A stretch of 64,000 bases of DNA from CAVQAH01 sp963784195 (GTDB lineage: Bacteria > Acidobacteriota > Vicinamibacteria > Vicinamibacterales > 2-12-FULL-66-21). Position numbers and translations under genes: made by a program. Location of the stretch: the NCBI GenBank assembly GCA_963784195.1, contig CAWARA010000020.1:1-64000 (forward strand), given 5' to 3'. A model generated the notes under the pieces. That model was not told the origin of the DNA, did not search any database, and saw only the letters and a program-made list of their open reading frames with translations. This document shows positions 1-11,987 of this stretch, one piece after another; positions within the stretch are counted from its first letter, which is position 1; each line of letters begins with the position of its first letter.

Positions 1-9
1 CTGCGTTCG

Positions 10-1215
10 CTAGAACGATGCTGCGCCCACCGCCCGCACCAGTTGATCAGCGCTACCGAAGGCGCCCTCGGTCAACTTTGCGAACACTTTGCAATCGGCC
101 CGCACGTAAAACTGGCGGTCACCGTAGGTGACCATCGTGAACGGAAGGTCCCACAGGAGAGCAACTTTAGCGGCACAGCTACCAAACTAGCGTTGGCGAG
201 GCCGTCTGGCCCTGGCGCCGCAGCAAGGCATGTTTGCGCCAGCCCGGCACGTCGATGCGCTGGCGACGCCAGAGGTCGGCTGCGACCGTGGGCGCGTCGA
301 GCGGTTGCAGCGACCGCTTGGCGTCCTCTGAGGCCTGGGCTTCGAGGAACTGCCCCGACGCGCCATCGACCACCGCCTGCGCCAGGACCGTTCCGCGCCT
401 CGCAAACGGGACGGGGGAGTAGAACGACTGCGGCCGGTCGAGTCTCTGAACCAGCCGGACTTCGCCGGCCGTGGCCTGTCTCATGGCCTCGCGCCAGACC
501 TCGTCGTCAAGCAAATCGGCGTCCTTGATGCCGTCCAACGCCGCCTGGGTCGCACGCTGGACAGACACCAGGTGGGTCCCTGTGGTCGGCTTGACTTTGG
601 GCACGCTGGGCCCTCCTTTCGGCAACGGCACGTGGGATCGCACACGGCGACAAAGCGGCCCTTGAACCGGCCGCACTCGACACCTGTCAGGTACGTGGTG
701 CGCCATTGTGTCGAGTTCACGAACCGTGTGGCCGGTGCCGTGTGCCACGGGTCGCGCACGTGGAAGCCTTGGAGCACATACCCGGTATCGCCCGCGTTGG
801 CTGGCCGTCTGCTCACTCGGTAGAGGTACACGACCACCCAGTGCCGCCAACCGAGCACTAGCGCGCTGGCGGCCGCGTTGTTGGTGACGGACCACACGAT
901 GGCGTGGTCGGTAGCGGCCACGTCGGTTTCGCTCACGAGCTTGATGTGAACCGTGCCCAGGCTGTCGAGCACGGCGGCGAGCGCTTCGGGTGGCGCGGAG
1001 GCTGGCACGCGCTCGACCGGCTCGCGCGGCTCACACCTGGGAAGGGCCTGGATATCGAACTCGTCCTGAATCGCATCCCAGAGTTGGTCCTGGGTCTTGT
1101 TGACTCCCAGTCCCCCCAGAATCATCTGTGCGACCGCCGGCCCGCAGTAGTCGTCGTACTCCTGCTTTCGGCTGCGGACCTTCCGCGGCCCTGCGGATAG
1201 TTTCTTGTCAGGCAT
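10..1215 (-). CDS. C39-like papain-fold cysteine peptidase, frameshifted
   Basis: Probable cysteine peptidase of the C39/papain-like fold. The N-terminal frame (down to about position 615) has the expected catalytic set: Cys24 in YDDYCGPAVAQM, His125 in GWRHWVVVYLY and Asp155 in HVRDPW. Reading then continues in a second frame from about 615 to 190 (VPKVKPTTGTHLVSV onward) and a third frame near 180-10 (LLWDLPFTMVTYGDRQF), ending at a TAG at 10-12. I therefore infer one gene of roughly 395 residues broken by two indels. The start at 1215 overlaps the stop of the upstream small gene, which suggests coupled translation. No signal peptide or membrane segment is visible. The substrate is unknown; the small basic neighbour is a candidate, but that is inference. 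Confidence 0.55.
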
Positions 1216-1616
1216 GGGATACGACCGTCAAGAGCGGTCCTTGCCCTGGGTAGAAGGACACGCCTTGTCGCTGTTTGATCGCGTCAGCCGCCGTTTTCGC
1301 CGCGGGCTTGAGAATGACGCTGTCCGTGGCCAGGGTCGCCGCGTGCGCACCCATCTTCGTGGATAGTGGCAGGACGAGCTTGCGTCCGTCCTTTCCATTT
1401 CTCGCCACTACCGAGCGCGCGCTTGATGGATTTCCTGAAATCCGTGTGCCAGTCCTTGCGTGCCGTATCCGCAATCGTGACCGCAGAGCCCACGCCCCGC
1501 CCGACCGCGAGGGCGCACTCAATGCCATTATCCCCTCGAGGGTCTTGTCCGAAACCTTGCGAAGCGTCTTCGACTTCCTCTTGGCTGCCCGGACGTTTCG
1601 TCGCCTTCTTGGCCAT
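1208..1616 (-). CDS. small hypothetical protein upstream of the C39-like peptidase, frameshifted
   Basis: Begins MAKKATKRPGSQEE at 1616 with a good ribosome site (GGAGGA, about 1621-1626). Sensible protein is split over frames: a Lys-rich start, then KTLRKVSDKTLEGI in a second frame, then ECALAVGRGVGSAV up to about 1390, and a C-terminus ending LLTVVSHA in the frame that stops at 1208. At least two indels are needed to restore a product of about 135 residues. I do not recognise the family. The Lys-rich start and its place directly before a C39-type peptidase would suit a peptidase substrate or partner, but no double-glycine leader is visible. Confidence 0.4.
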
Positions 1617-1677
1617 GTGTCCTCCACGTCGACGGACCGGTGACCGAGTACCATCAACGCCGTGTGACCCTCATACC

Positions 1678-4227
<2,550 letters not shown>

Positions 4228-4479
4228 GTGTTCCCCCGCGAATATGCGGAGAGCGGGGCTGCCCGCTCTCAACACAAAAAGCGTGTGGGCCCGGCAGCTC
4301 TCCGAGGCGTGGCCGGTGAGCTGCGTCCTGCCGGCGTGCGCGCCGTTACTTGTCGTGCACCTGTCAACGGAGATGCGGTCCATCGCGTAGACAGAACGAC
4401 AACCGCTGGGCCGCGAGCACCGAATCGGCGCCGCGACTTGCTGGAGACGGACGCCGGCACGTCCCCGCCCGGATACTCT

Positions 4480-4770
4480 CCCGCCGTGGTGCCGAACTGT
4501 CTGACATTCAATCCGACGTTGTCGCCCGATGGAAAGTGGATGGCTCAGGCGCTGCCGGAGCGGGTTCACCACGAACATCTGGGCGCTGTCGACAGCGACC
4601 GGGAGTGGCAGGTGACCGACTTCGCCGACCGGCCGACCTTCATCGTTCGCCGAGTCTCGTGGTCGTCGGATGGGCGCTACGTGCTGGCAGCGGTCGCTGA
4701 AGGGGATGCCGACATCGTTCTGTTGGATGGACTGCTCAAGCCGAGCGCCGGCCGACGGAGGCCGACCCTT
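4480..4770 (+). pseudogene. remnant of a TolB/WD40-like beta-propeller C-terminus
   Basis: A short stretch reads as PD40/TolB-type propeller blades: LSPDGKWMAQAL, then TNIWALSTATG in a second frame, then WQVTDFADRP and VSWSSDGRYVLAAVAEGD followed by LLDGLL. This is how the C-termini of acidobacterial kinase-propeller proteins commonly end. No upstream propeller or kinase is found on this strand, and 4228-4480 shows nothing recognisable. I read it as a decayed 3' end left when the divergent kinase and the MBL gene came to flank it. Two frames are needed even within this fragment. Confidence 0.45.
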
Positions 4771-4814
4771 ACTTCAAGGGCCTCAACGCAATCGGACTGC
4801 CGCCGCCCCACTGT

Positions 4815-5783
4815 TCAGTAGACATCCAGGTCGCGGCCTACAACGACATGTCCCGCATATCGGGACATCTCGCGCAGAAACACAGCGGGGCCTGACCGTT
4901 CGGAGTCGACGGCCGGTCGGAGCGACAATGAGGTGTGGGAGAGAACCAAAAGGCGTGGCTTGGCCTTGGACGCCAACTCGACGAGTTGCGCGGTCGTCGT
5001 GTGAAACTGCTCGGCATAGGCATGGAAATCGGGACGCTTCGCCAACCATTCAAGCGTCAGCACCTCATGAATCAACACATCACACCCGCGGCACGCGTCG
5101 ATCGTCGCTTGGGTGGGGTTGGTATCTCCTGAGATGACAATGCTACGGTCTGGTGTGTCGAACCGATATCCATAGCTCTCCATGGCGTGTTTCGTCGCGA
5201 AAGCTGTCACGGTGACGTTGGCATCCTTGTAGACAACGCCTGGACGGATTTCGTGCGCGTTCACTGCATGGCCTTCGGGAAACGCGCCCACCGTATACAA
5301 CCCGCGGTCCTTTGTCCGAGTGTCGAAATCTGCGCGGTACGCTTCGAGCACATGCTTGGTCATCGTCTCGATGCCGGCGGGACCGTGTACCTCGAGAGGA
5401 ACGCGTCGTCCGAGCACCCACGGCGTAAGAATCAGATCTGGATAACCAACGGTGTGGTCAGAATGCAGATGCGTGACGAAGACCACCCGCAGATCGACAG
5501 GATCCAGCGCGGCGATTCCTCTATCAACGACAGCGGACTTCGCACGACGCACGACCCCTGCGCCAAAGTCCACCAGGTACGGCGTGCCATTGACGACGAC
5601 AGCCGTTGCCGGTCCTGAGCGGTCAGGGTCGGCGGGCGGAGTCCCGGTGCCGAGTAGCACGACTTGCGTAGGACTCGGTGCGGTCACCCGAGGCTGATGC
5701 CTCGCCGCGGACTCCGTCGTGATGAGCGCGATCGAAAGAGCCACCACTCCGGACAGTGTGCTGAAGCCATTCCACATACGCAT
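4815..5783 (-). CDS. exported metallo-beta-lactamase-fold hydrolase (RNase Z / arylsulfatase-like branch)
   Basis: Complete 322-residue protein. Residues 1-30 form a signal peptide (hydrophobic GVVALSIALIT core). The MBL metal motif is H105-L-H107-S-D109-H110 within FVTHLHSDHTVGYPD. Later metal-site segments are SGDTNPTQ (Asp), the GCDVLIHE histidine and the LVLSHTS histidine. The TQVVLLGTGTPPADPDRSG start is typical of RNase Z-like/arylsulfatase-type MBL proteins. Export argues against tRNA processing and for a periplasmic phospho- or sulfo-ester or lactone hydrolase; the substrate cannot be told from sequence. The reading frame is intact, unlike its neighbours. Confidence 0.8.
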   Translation of the reverse strand: MRMWNGFSTLSGVVALSIALITTESAARHQPRVTAPSPTQVVLLGTGTPPADPDRSGPATAVVVNGTPYLVDFGAGVVRRAKSAVVDRGIAALDPVDLRVVFVTHLHSDHTVGYPDLILTPWVLGRRVPLEVHGPAGIETMTKHVLEAYRADFDTRTKDRGLYTVGAFPEGHAVNAHEIRPGVVYKDANVTVTAFATKHAMESYGYRFDTPDRSIVISGDTNPTQATIDACRGCDVLIHEVLTLEWLAKRPDFHAYAEQFHTTTAQLVELASKAKPRLLVLSHTSLSLRPAVDSERSGPAVFLREMSRYAGHVVVGRDLDVY

Positions 5784-5947
5784 AGTGTCCCAACCGATTC
5801 TCGCAGTGCCCGTTTCACGGTCCGCGTCAACGTCGTGCCGCGTAATGCCCCGTGCGGCACGACGGCCCGGGCAACGTGCGCGGCAAGTTCGGCGCTGAGC
5901 TCTGGGCGATGTTCTTGTTCGTCACCCACTTCCATCTCGATCATGCG

Positions 5948-7231
5948 TTAATAGTACCCGCGGCTGCGCGGCGTCATGAAGTTGACGAACACGAACTCGG
6001 CCACCGAGCGCCCCACCTGTTGACCGGCTTCCTGGTCGAACCTGTAGTGAATGCCTCCGTAGATGCGGGCCATCGCCTCTTCCTCGGCGGCCTCCCAGAA
6101 GCCTTCGAATTGCCTCGTGACATCGGGTAGCCCGTCGGGCTGCTTCCAGGTTACGGCCACCGGGATGTCGTTCGTCTCGCAGGCCAGTTGGAGCGCGCGC
6201 GCCGCGCTCGCCCCGATGGTCGCCAGGTTGCCGGGGTACACGGGATAGAAGGGCGTCGTAATCAAGGGCAGCCACGCGGGATTCGGATCGGTCGCAGGGT
6301 TCAAATCCGTGTCGGCTGCGCGAATCGCGGTCACCGGCCTCCAGACGCCGTAGACGAACTTGCTCGCCTGAGTCGTCTGGAGTGCGTCGTGGATCGAGAC
6401 GTTCACGAGCGCGAACACGCGGGCGGCCTCGACGAGCGACAGATTGCGCGCCTGAACCACGTCGGGAGCCACGTTGTTCCAAACTGCGAAAAAGCCAGTG
6501 GTGGTACTCGACGCCCGACCAGAGCCGCGCGATGGTCGTCTGCTCGTCGGTCCGGGCGGTGCTGTCGGATTTGCCCAGGAGCTTCACCTCGTTGAGGTCG
6601 GCCGCGTACCGCGCGCTCGTGAGCGACGGCGGAGGCGTCGGCAGAAACTGCGTAGCCGAGAGCGCCGCCATCGACGCCGCGTGCTGCAGATGTGTGAAGG
6701 TGGCGGCGGCGTTGGCCGGGGGGGTTGGCTGCCACCGTCCCGGGAAGGGTGGCTCGGAGTAGGGCGGAAACGGCGAGACCACCCAGCCGTCGTTCTCGCG
6801 CCACGCGAGAATCTCTTTCGCGACGCGCGCGCCAACCTCTGCACCCGTGCGGACAACCGGGAAGGACGATCGCCGAGATCCGCGGCGAGCGTTGCATCGT
6901 ACGTCTCGGCCGCGGACTAATTGATGACGACGAGCACATCGTGCGCGGCCTGCGCGGCCGCGGCGTCCGGCGATCCGCCTTCCCGGGAGAGTCGGACGCG
7001 ATACGGCTCGAACTCACGCTCGATCGCATTGATCGCGTCGAACATCGCGATGTGCATCATCGCGTAAAAGCGGGGTGTCAGGGGATTACCCGGCGCGGCA
7101 AGTGTGTTCTGTAGAACTTGGTTCCATTCCAGCACGACGGCCGCGCTCGAACGTTCGCACTGACTTCGAATCCGGTTGCCGCAACCATGGCTAAGAACCA
7201 GCGTGATGCCGAGTATCCTCGTAATGTGCAT
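5948..7231 (-). CDS. vanadium-dependent haloperoxidase / PAP2-like protein, frameshifted
   Basis: Starts at 7231 with a good ribosome site (AAGGAG, 8 bases spacing). Three consecutive frames join into one protein of about 425 residues: VVLEWNQVLQNTLAAPG with FYAMMHIAMFDAINAI (7231-6917), then FPPYSEPPFPGRWQPTPPA with LWSGVEYHHW (6780-6490), then SLVEAARVFALVNVSIHDAL to the stop at 5948. This order, and the anion-site segment FVYGVWRPVTAIR, are typical of bacterial vanadium haloperoxidase-like proteins. The usual PxxPS(G/N)H motif reads YPVYPGNLATIG, so the catalytic histidine position is Leu. Residues 1-20 look like a weak signal peptide. Indels lie near 6480 and 6790-6920. Confidence 0.7.
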
Positions 7232-7314
7232 AGGCGTTTCTCCTTACAAGGAAAGGCGCCAGCCGATGGCGAAAGTGCTAACCTGCCTTACTTGGAGGCG
7301 CGGCTCGAGCACGC

Positions 7315-7923
7315 ATGAAAACTGCTGCGAATGTCACGGAATTGCTCGTCGCGTGGGGCCGCGGCAACGAGGGCGCACTCGACGTCCTCGCGCCGCTCGT
7401 CCAACAGGAGCTGCATCGTCTTGCGGCGCGCTTCATGGCGGGCGAGCGGCCGGGACACATGCTCCAGGCGACCGCGCTCGTCAATGAGGCCTACCTGCGA
7501 CTGGTCGATTGGAAGGGTGTCCGCTGGCAAAATCGCGCGCACTTCTTCGCCATGGCCGCGCAGATCATGCGCCGCATCCTCGTCGACGAGGCACGGGCGC
7601 GTGCCCGTGCGAAACGTGGCGGCCGCCCGCTTCACGTGTCGCTGTCGGAAGCCGCTCAGGTGGCGCTCGGCAAGAGCGTCGATCTCGTGGCCCTGGACGA
7701 CGCGCTCAAGGGTCTCCAGGCGTTGCACGGTCGCCAGAGCCGTGTTGTCGAGCTGCGCTTCTTTGGCGGGCTCGACCTCAAGGAAACCGCGCACGTCCTC
7801 GGCGTGTCGATAGGTACGGTGCGACGAGACTGGAGCCTGGCACGGGCGTGGCTCTATCGCGAACTCCACCTCACCGCGCAAAATCCGCGTGGTGGGGGCC
7901 CCGGACTGAGCGGCCGCGAATGA
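7315..7923 (+). CDS. ECF-like RNA polymerase sigma factor (acidobacterial/planctomycetal type)
   Basis: 202 residues, intact. Sigma-2 region: LVNEAYLRLVD with HFFAMAAQIMRRILVDEARA. Sigma-4 region: GRQSRVVELRFFGGLDLKET followed by the helix-turn-helix VLGVSIGTVRRDWSLARAWL. The long linker and the RILVDEARARARAKRGG segment mark the ECF-like group usually found next to Ser/Thr kinases in Acidobacteria and Planctomycetes. Its stop overlaps the kinase start (ATGA, 7920-7923), so translation is probably coupled and the pair likely forms one signalling unit. No anti-sigma gene is visible, which suggests kinase-based control (inference). Confidence 0.88.
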   Translation: MKTAANVTELLVAWGRGNEGALDVLAPLVQQELHRLAARFMAGERPGHMLQATALVNEAYLRLVDWKGVRWQNRAHFFAMAAQIMRRILVDEARARARAKRGGRPLHVSLSEAAQVALGKSVDLVALDDALKGLQALHGRQSRVVELRFFGGLDLKETAHVLGVSIGTVRRDWSLARAWLYRELHLTAQNPRGGGPGLSGRE

Positions 7924-10900
7924 CCCCGGAGAAGTACGAAAAGGTCGCGCACCTATATCACGCGGCACTGGACTTGCCGCGCGAGCGGCGCTCCCCGTTT
8001 CTTGCCGACGCCTGCGCCGCCGACGAGTCGCTGCGGTTGGAGGTGGAATCACTGCTCGCCGCAAACGAAGCCGCCGGTGATTTCATCCTCACGTCGGCGA
8101 TGAGCGTGGCAGCCCGAGCGATAGCCCACGAAGAGGACGGGGGCATGCTCACGGGCCGCGTCGGCGCCTATGACATTGTCTCGCTCATCGGGCAGGGCGG
8201 AATGGGTGAAGTCTACCAGGCGCACGACACGCGGCTTGGCCGCAAAGTGGCCCTGAAGTTGCTCCGGCCCGCGCTCACTGGCAACTCCGACGCCGTTCGT
8301 CGTTTCGAGCAGGAGGCACGCGCCGCTTCGTCGCTCAACCACCCGAATATCGTGACCATCTACGAGATCGGTGACATGGACGGACGGCGCTTCCTGGCCA
8401 TGGAGCTCGTGGAGGGCCATTCGCTGTCGGCGCGCGTCGACCGCCCCGTCGGCCTCGAGGCGGTCGCGCGCATGGGCGCGCAACTGGCGAGGGCGCTTTC
8501 CGTCGCGCACGTCGCCGGCATCGTCCATCGCGACATCAAGCCCGAGAACATCATGGTGCGCGCCGATGGTTACGTGAAGCTCCTCGACTTCGGCCTGGCG
8601 CGCCTCGTTCCGCAGCCGGCCGCCACGTTGCTGCCCGAGGACGCGGCCACGCGGGTGCGCACGATTCTCGGCACGCCACGTATATGTCGCCCGAGCAGGC
8701 GCGCGGCGAAACCGCTACGGGCGCCAGCGACGTGTTCTCGCTCGGCGTGGTGCTCTTCGAGCTCGCATCGGGCGGTCACCCATTCGAGCCGCCAACGCGC
8801 ACTGCGAGCGGTGTCACATCGAATGCCGCGTCGATTCCTCCACCACGAATCCCGGACGTGCCGCCGTTCGAGCGACTCCTGCGCCGGATGCTCGAGACGG
8901 ACGAAGCGGCGCGGCCGAGCGCCGGCCACGTTGCGACGGAGCTGACGAAGCTGGCTGTTGCCCTGTCGCAGCCCGGAGAGCTGGGCGCGCTGACCGCAAG
9001 GGATGAGCCACGCGATCACAATCTTCCGTCTCAGCGCACGCCGTTGATGGCCGGGCTGGCGAGATCGCCGACGTGAGAGCACGGTTGCTGGACTCCGGAG
9101 TTCGACTGCTCACCCTCACCGGGGCGGGCGGCACTGGAAAGACGCGACTGGCCGTTCAGGCCGCTGCCGATCTCGCGCCGTGCTTCGAGGGTGGAGTGTC
9201 GTTCGTCGATCTGGCACCGATCACCGAGCCGAATCTTGTCGCGTCCACCGTGGCGCGCACGCTTGGTGTGGCCGAGAATGGCGATCGTGCCCTGGTGAGC
9301 ATTCTGGGCGAGCACCTGAATGCACGCGGACCGACGCTTCTGCTCATGGACAATTTCGAGCAGGTCTCCGGCGCCGCCGCGATCGTGCGGGAGCTGCTCG
9401 AGGCGAGCCCGGACTCACCGTGCTCGTGACCAGCCGTCAGGCACTTCGCATCTATGGCGAGCAGGAGCTCCCGGTGTCGCCGCTGCCGCTTCCGGAGCCC
9501 GGCGTCGCGCCCTCGCCGGCTGCATTGATCGAGTGTGCGTCGATTGCGCTGTTCGTACAGCGGGCAGCCGCTGTGCGGCCCGACTTCACGCTCACCGCCA
9601 GGAACGCACAGGCCGTGGTCGACATCTGCCGGCGGTTGGACGGGCTCCCGCTCGCCATCGAGCTCGCCGCGGCGCGCGTCAAGATCCTGCCGCCTTCCGA
9701 GCTGCTTGGACGTCTGGAACGCAGGCTCGAGCTGCTCACGGGCGGGGCGCGTGATCGTCCCGAACGCCAGCAGACACTCCGCCGCACGATTACATGGAGC
9801 TACGACCTGTTGACGCCTGCAGAGCAGAAGCTGTTCCGGCGCCTGTCGGTGTTCGTCGGCGGCTGCACGCTCGAAGCCGTCGAAGCCGTCTGCAACACTC
9901 GCGAGGATCTCGGCGTGGACCTCCTCCAGGGTGTCGCCTCGCTCGTCGACAACAGCCTGCTCGTCCGGCCGGTATCGGACGACTCCGTGCCGCGATTCTT
10001 CATGCTCGAGACATTCCGCGAGTAACGCGAGAGCAGTTGCTGCAGAGCGGAGAGGCGGACGAGACCGCGCGTGCGCATGCAGCCTACGTGCTCGTGCTTG
10101 CCGAGGAAGTTCCCCTCGCGCTGAATCCACCGGAGCGTGAGCCCTGGCTACGGACATGCGACTCGGAGCACGACAACATCCGCGCCGCCTTCCAGTCCCT
10201 GATCGGCAGCCGGAACGTGGAATGGGCGCTTCGCCTCGCCGCAGCGCTGTTCAGATTCTGGGAGCAGCGTGAGCACGTGACAGAGGGTCGCGAGACGCTC
10301 GCCCGGGTGCTCGCCATGTCGGGCGCAGAGAAACCGATTCCTCTGCGTGCGCGCGCGCTGTACGGCGCATCTGTGCTGGCCGACGTCCAGGAGATCTCAC
10401 TACTGCCGTAGCGCATAGTCGCGAGGCCTGCGAGATCTATCGGCAGTTCGGCGATACCAAGGGCCTCGCGACAACGTTGACGGCAATGGCGTGGCAGACG
10501 CAGCACGGCGGACGCGACGCCGAGGCGACCGTGCTCTATGCGGAGACGCTGTCGCTGTGGCAGCAGTTGGGCGACACGACCGCCGTGGATCTGGCGCGAT
10601 TCAACATGGCGAACGCCGCGAGGGCGCAAGGGGATGTCACGCTCGCCCGCAGCATCCTCGACGAACTCCTCACGTCATCGGAGGCGCGCCACGATCTTCG
10701 CGCCGTCGCGTCCGCGCTGAACGGTCTCGGCGATCTCGCGGCTGCGCAGGCCGACTACGAGAGCGCGCGGAGCTACCATCGCCGCAGCCTGGCGGCCTTC
10801 CGGCAAATCGACGATCGCTGGGGTATTGCGCAGGTGCTGACAGACATGGCGGACGTCGATCTCGGCACCGGGAACTATGCGGCTGCGAACGCGGCGCTCC

Positions 10901-11250
10901 TCGAAGCGCTGGGAACCTTTCGCGCGCTCGGACATCAGCGCGGTGTCGCCCGACAACTCGAGCGGCTGTCCTGGTGTGCCGGCTGCCAGCGCCGCGATGA
11001 CGCGGCCGTGAGGCTGGCGAGCGCGGCCGCGGCGACACGCCAGCGGATAGGAGCACCGATCAAGGCCTCCGAGCGGGCGAGGATCGACGAGACGCTGGCG
11101 AACGCCAGAGCGCGCATCGATCCAGAGGCCTACGCTGTGGCTTGGCGGGAAGCGCGCACGGCGACGCTCGACTCGATCCTCGAGGCGGAGCTCAGCGTGC
11201 GGTCCGAGGCCCGCCCTACTGATATTTCTGCGGGTCGATCAGGTGCCTGA
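7920..11250 (+). CDS. Ser/Thr kinase fused to NB-ARC-like (STAND) ATPase and TPR repeats, frameshifted
   Basis: One reading unit of about 1,100 residues broken by five indels. Residues 1-75 resemble the N-terminal region common in acidobacterial kinases (EKVAHLYHAALDLPRE). Kinase domain: GQGGMGEVYQ, VALKLL (Lys113), HRDIKPEN, DFGLA, then after a missing base at about 8681 YMSPEQA. After a shift near 9045 comes a STAND-type NTPase with Walker A GAGGTGKTR, Walker B LLLMDNFEQV, sensor VLVTSRQALRIYGE and GLPLAIELAAARVK. After shifts near 9415, 10022 and 10390, helical TPR-like repeats run to the end (LARSILDELL, SALNGLGDLAAAQADYESA). This is a known kinase-ATPase-TPR architecture; the C-terminal repeats probably sense a ligand or partner. 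It overlaps the sigma gene by ATGA and the convergent DUF4242 gene by 35 bases. Confidence 0.75.
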
Positions 11251-11488
11251 CGGCGGAGATCCGGCTGACGGGGATGCCCATCTGCCGCGCGTGTTCGCGA
11301 ATCCCGGATTCGTCCGGAGCGAGATACACGCAATAGATCTTCTCGTCCGTCACATAGCTGTAGAGCCACTGAATCTGGGGTCCGATTCCCTTCAGGACCT
11401 CCAGCGAGCGCAGGGATTCCTCCCGGATCTCGCTTTCGGTCATCCGGCCGGCTCCAGGCATGTCCCGCTCGATAACGTACTGCGGCAT
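11216..11488 (-). CDS. DUF4242 small protein
   Basis: 90 residues from ATG 11488 (MPQYVIERDMPGAG). The order of MPQYVIERDMPG, VLKGIGPQIQWLYSYVTDEK, CVYLAPDE and IREHARQMGIPVSRI is the DUF4242 signature. Members are small ferredoxin-like-fold proteins of unproven function. A longer in-frame start exists at 11545, but the family begins at MPQY. The 3' end overlaps the convergent kinase/TPR gene by 35 bases. No Shine-Dalgarno sequence precedes the start. Confidence 0.8.
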   Translation of the reverse strand: MPQYVIERDMPGAGRMTESEIREESLRSLEVLKGIGPQIQWLYSYVTDEKIYCVYLAPDESGIREHARQMGIPVSRISAVRHLIDPQKYQ

Positions 11489-11606
11489 ACAGTGACACGC
11501 AAAGAATACCACCCAGTGCCCTTGTTCTCGCATCAAACCCGCCAAGACCTATCGATGGGCCCTGAATCCTGACGCAGACAAGGATGTGCTCAGCCGCGGT
11601 TTAGTG

Positions 11607-11623
11607 TGGTAGTTTATCTACCA
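11607..11623. promoter_or_regulatory. inverted repeat at the PadR start, probable PadR operator
   Basis: TGGTAG-TTTAT-CTACCA is a perfect 6-bp inverted repeat that ends on the A of the PadR start codon (11623). Its position directly on the regulator's own start suggests autoregulation, which is common for PadR proteins. It also leaves no room for a Shine-Dalgarno sequence. Confidence 0.5.
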
Positions 11624-11987
11624 TGTCGCCTACGCGTCTCCGTCGACGCTCCTGCCCGTGGACGCTAAATCTCTTGAGCCTGCGGACACTGCTGTTCGGA
11701 CCTATGCACGGACATGGCATCGGCAAGCACATCCGTCAGACATCGGAAGAGGTTCTTCTGGTCGAGCATGGGTCGCTCTACCCCGCGTTACAGGGACTGG
11801 AGCGCGATCTGTGATCACGTCGAAATGGGAGACAGACGCGCGCGGACGGGACAGGAAGTCTTACCACCTAACGCCCGCGGGTCGCGAGCGGCTGACGCTC
11901 GAGGAATCCCGCTGGAGGCAAGTGGTGCGTGCTATGGCCCGCATGCTGCGGCCCGTGCGAGGTGACTGTGCCGACTGGCAGAGATGA
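11623..11987 (+). CDS. PadR-family transcriptional regulator, frameshifted
   Basis: Winged-helix PadR regulator paired with the next gene. The first frame carries LNLLSLRTLLFGPMHGHGIG, IRQTSEEVLLVEHGSLYPAL and QGLERDL; after an indel near 11805 the second frame carries ITSKWETDARGRDRKSYHL, TPAGRERLTLEE and the C-terminal dimerisation helix. Restored length is about 115 residues, normal for the family. The stop overlaps the permease start region, as expected for a PadR-ADOP pair. The start codon sits on an inverted repeat and has no ribosome-binding sequence. Confidence 0.75.

Noticed and set aside
4228..4480. Protein-coding start upstream of the propeller remnant
   Set aside because: The frame is open but has no recognisable domain, no ribosome site and the compositional look of non-coding GC-rich DNA.
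5784..5947. Small gene between the MBL and haloperoxidase genes
   Set aside because: A minus-strand frame beginning MIEMEVGDEQEHRPEL is open, but it overlaps the MBL start, has no ribosome site and no similarity I can name.
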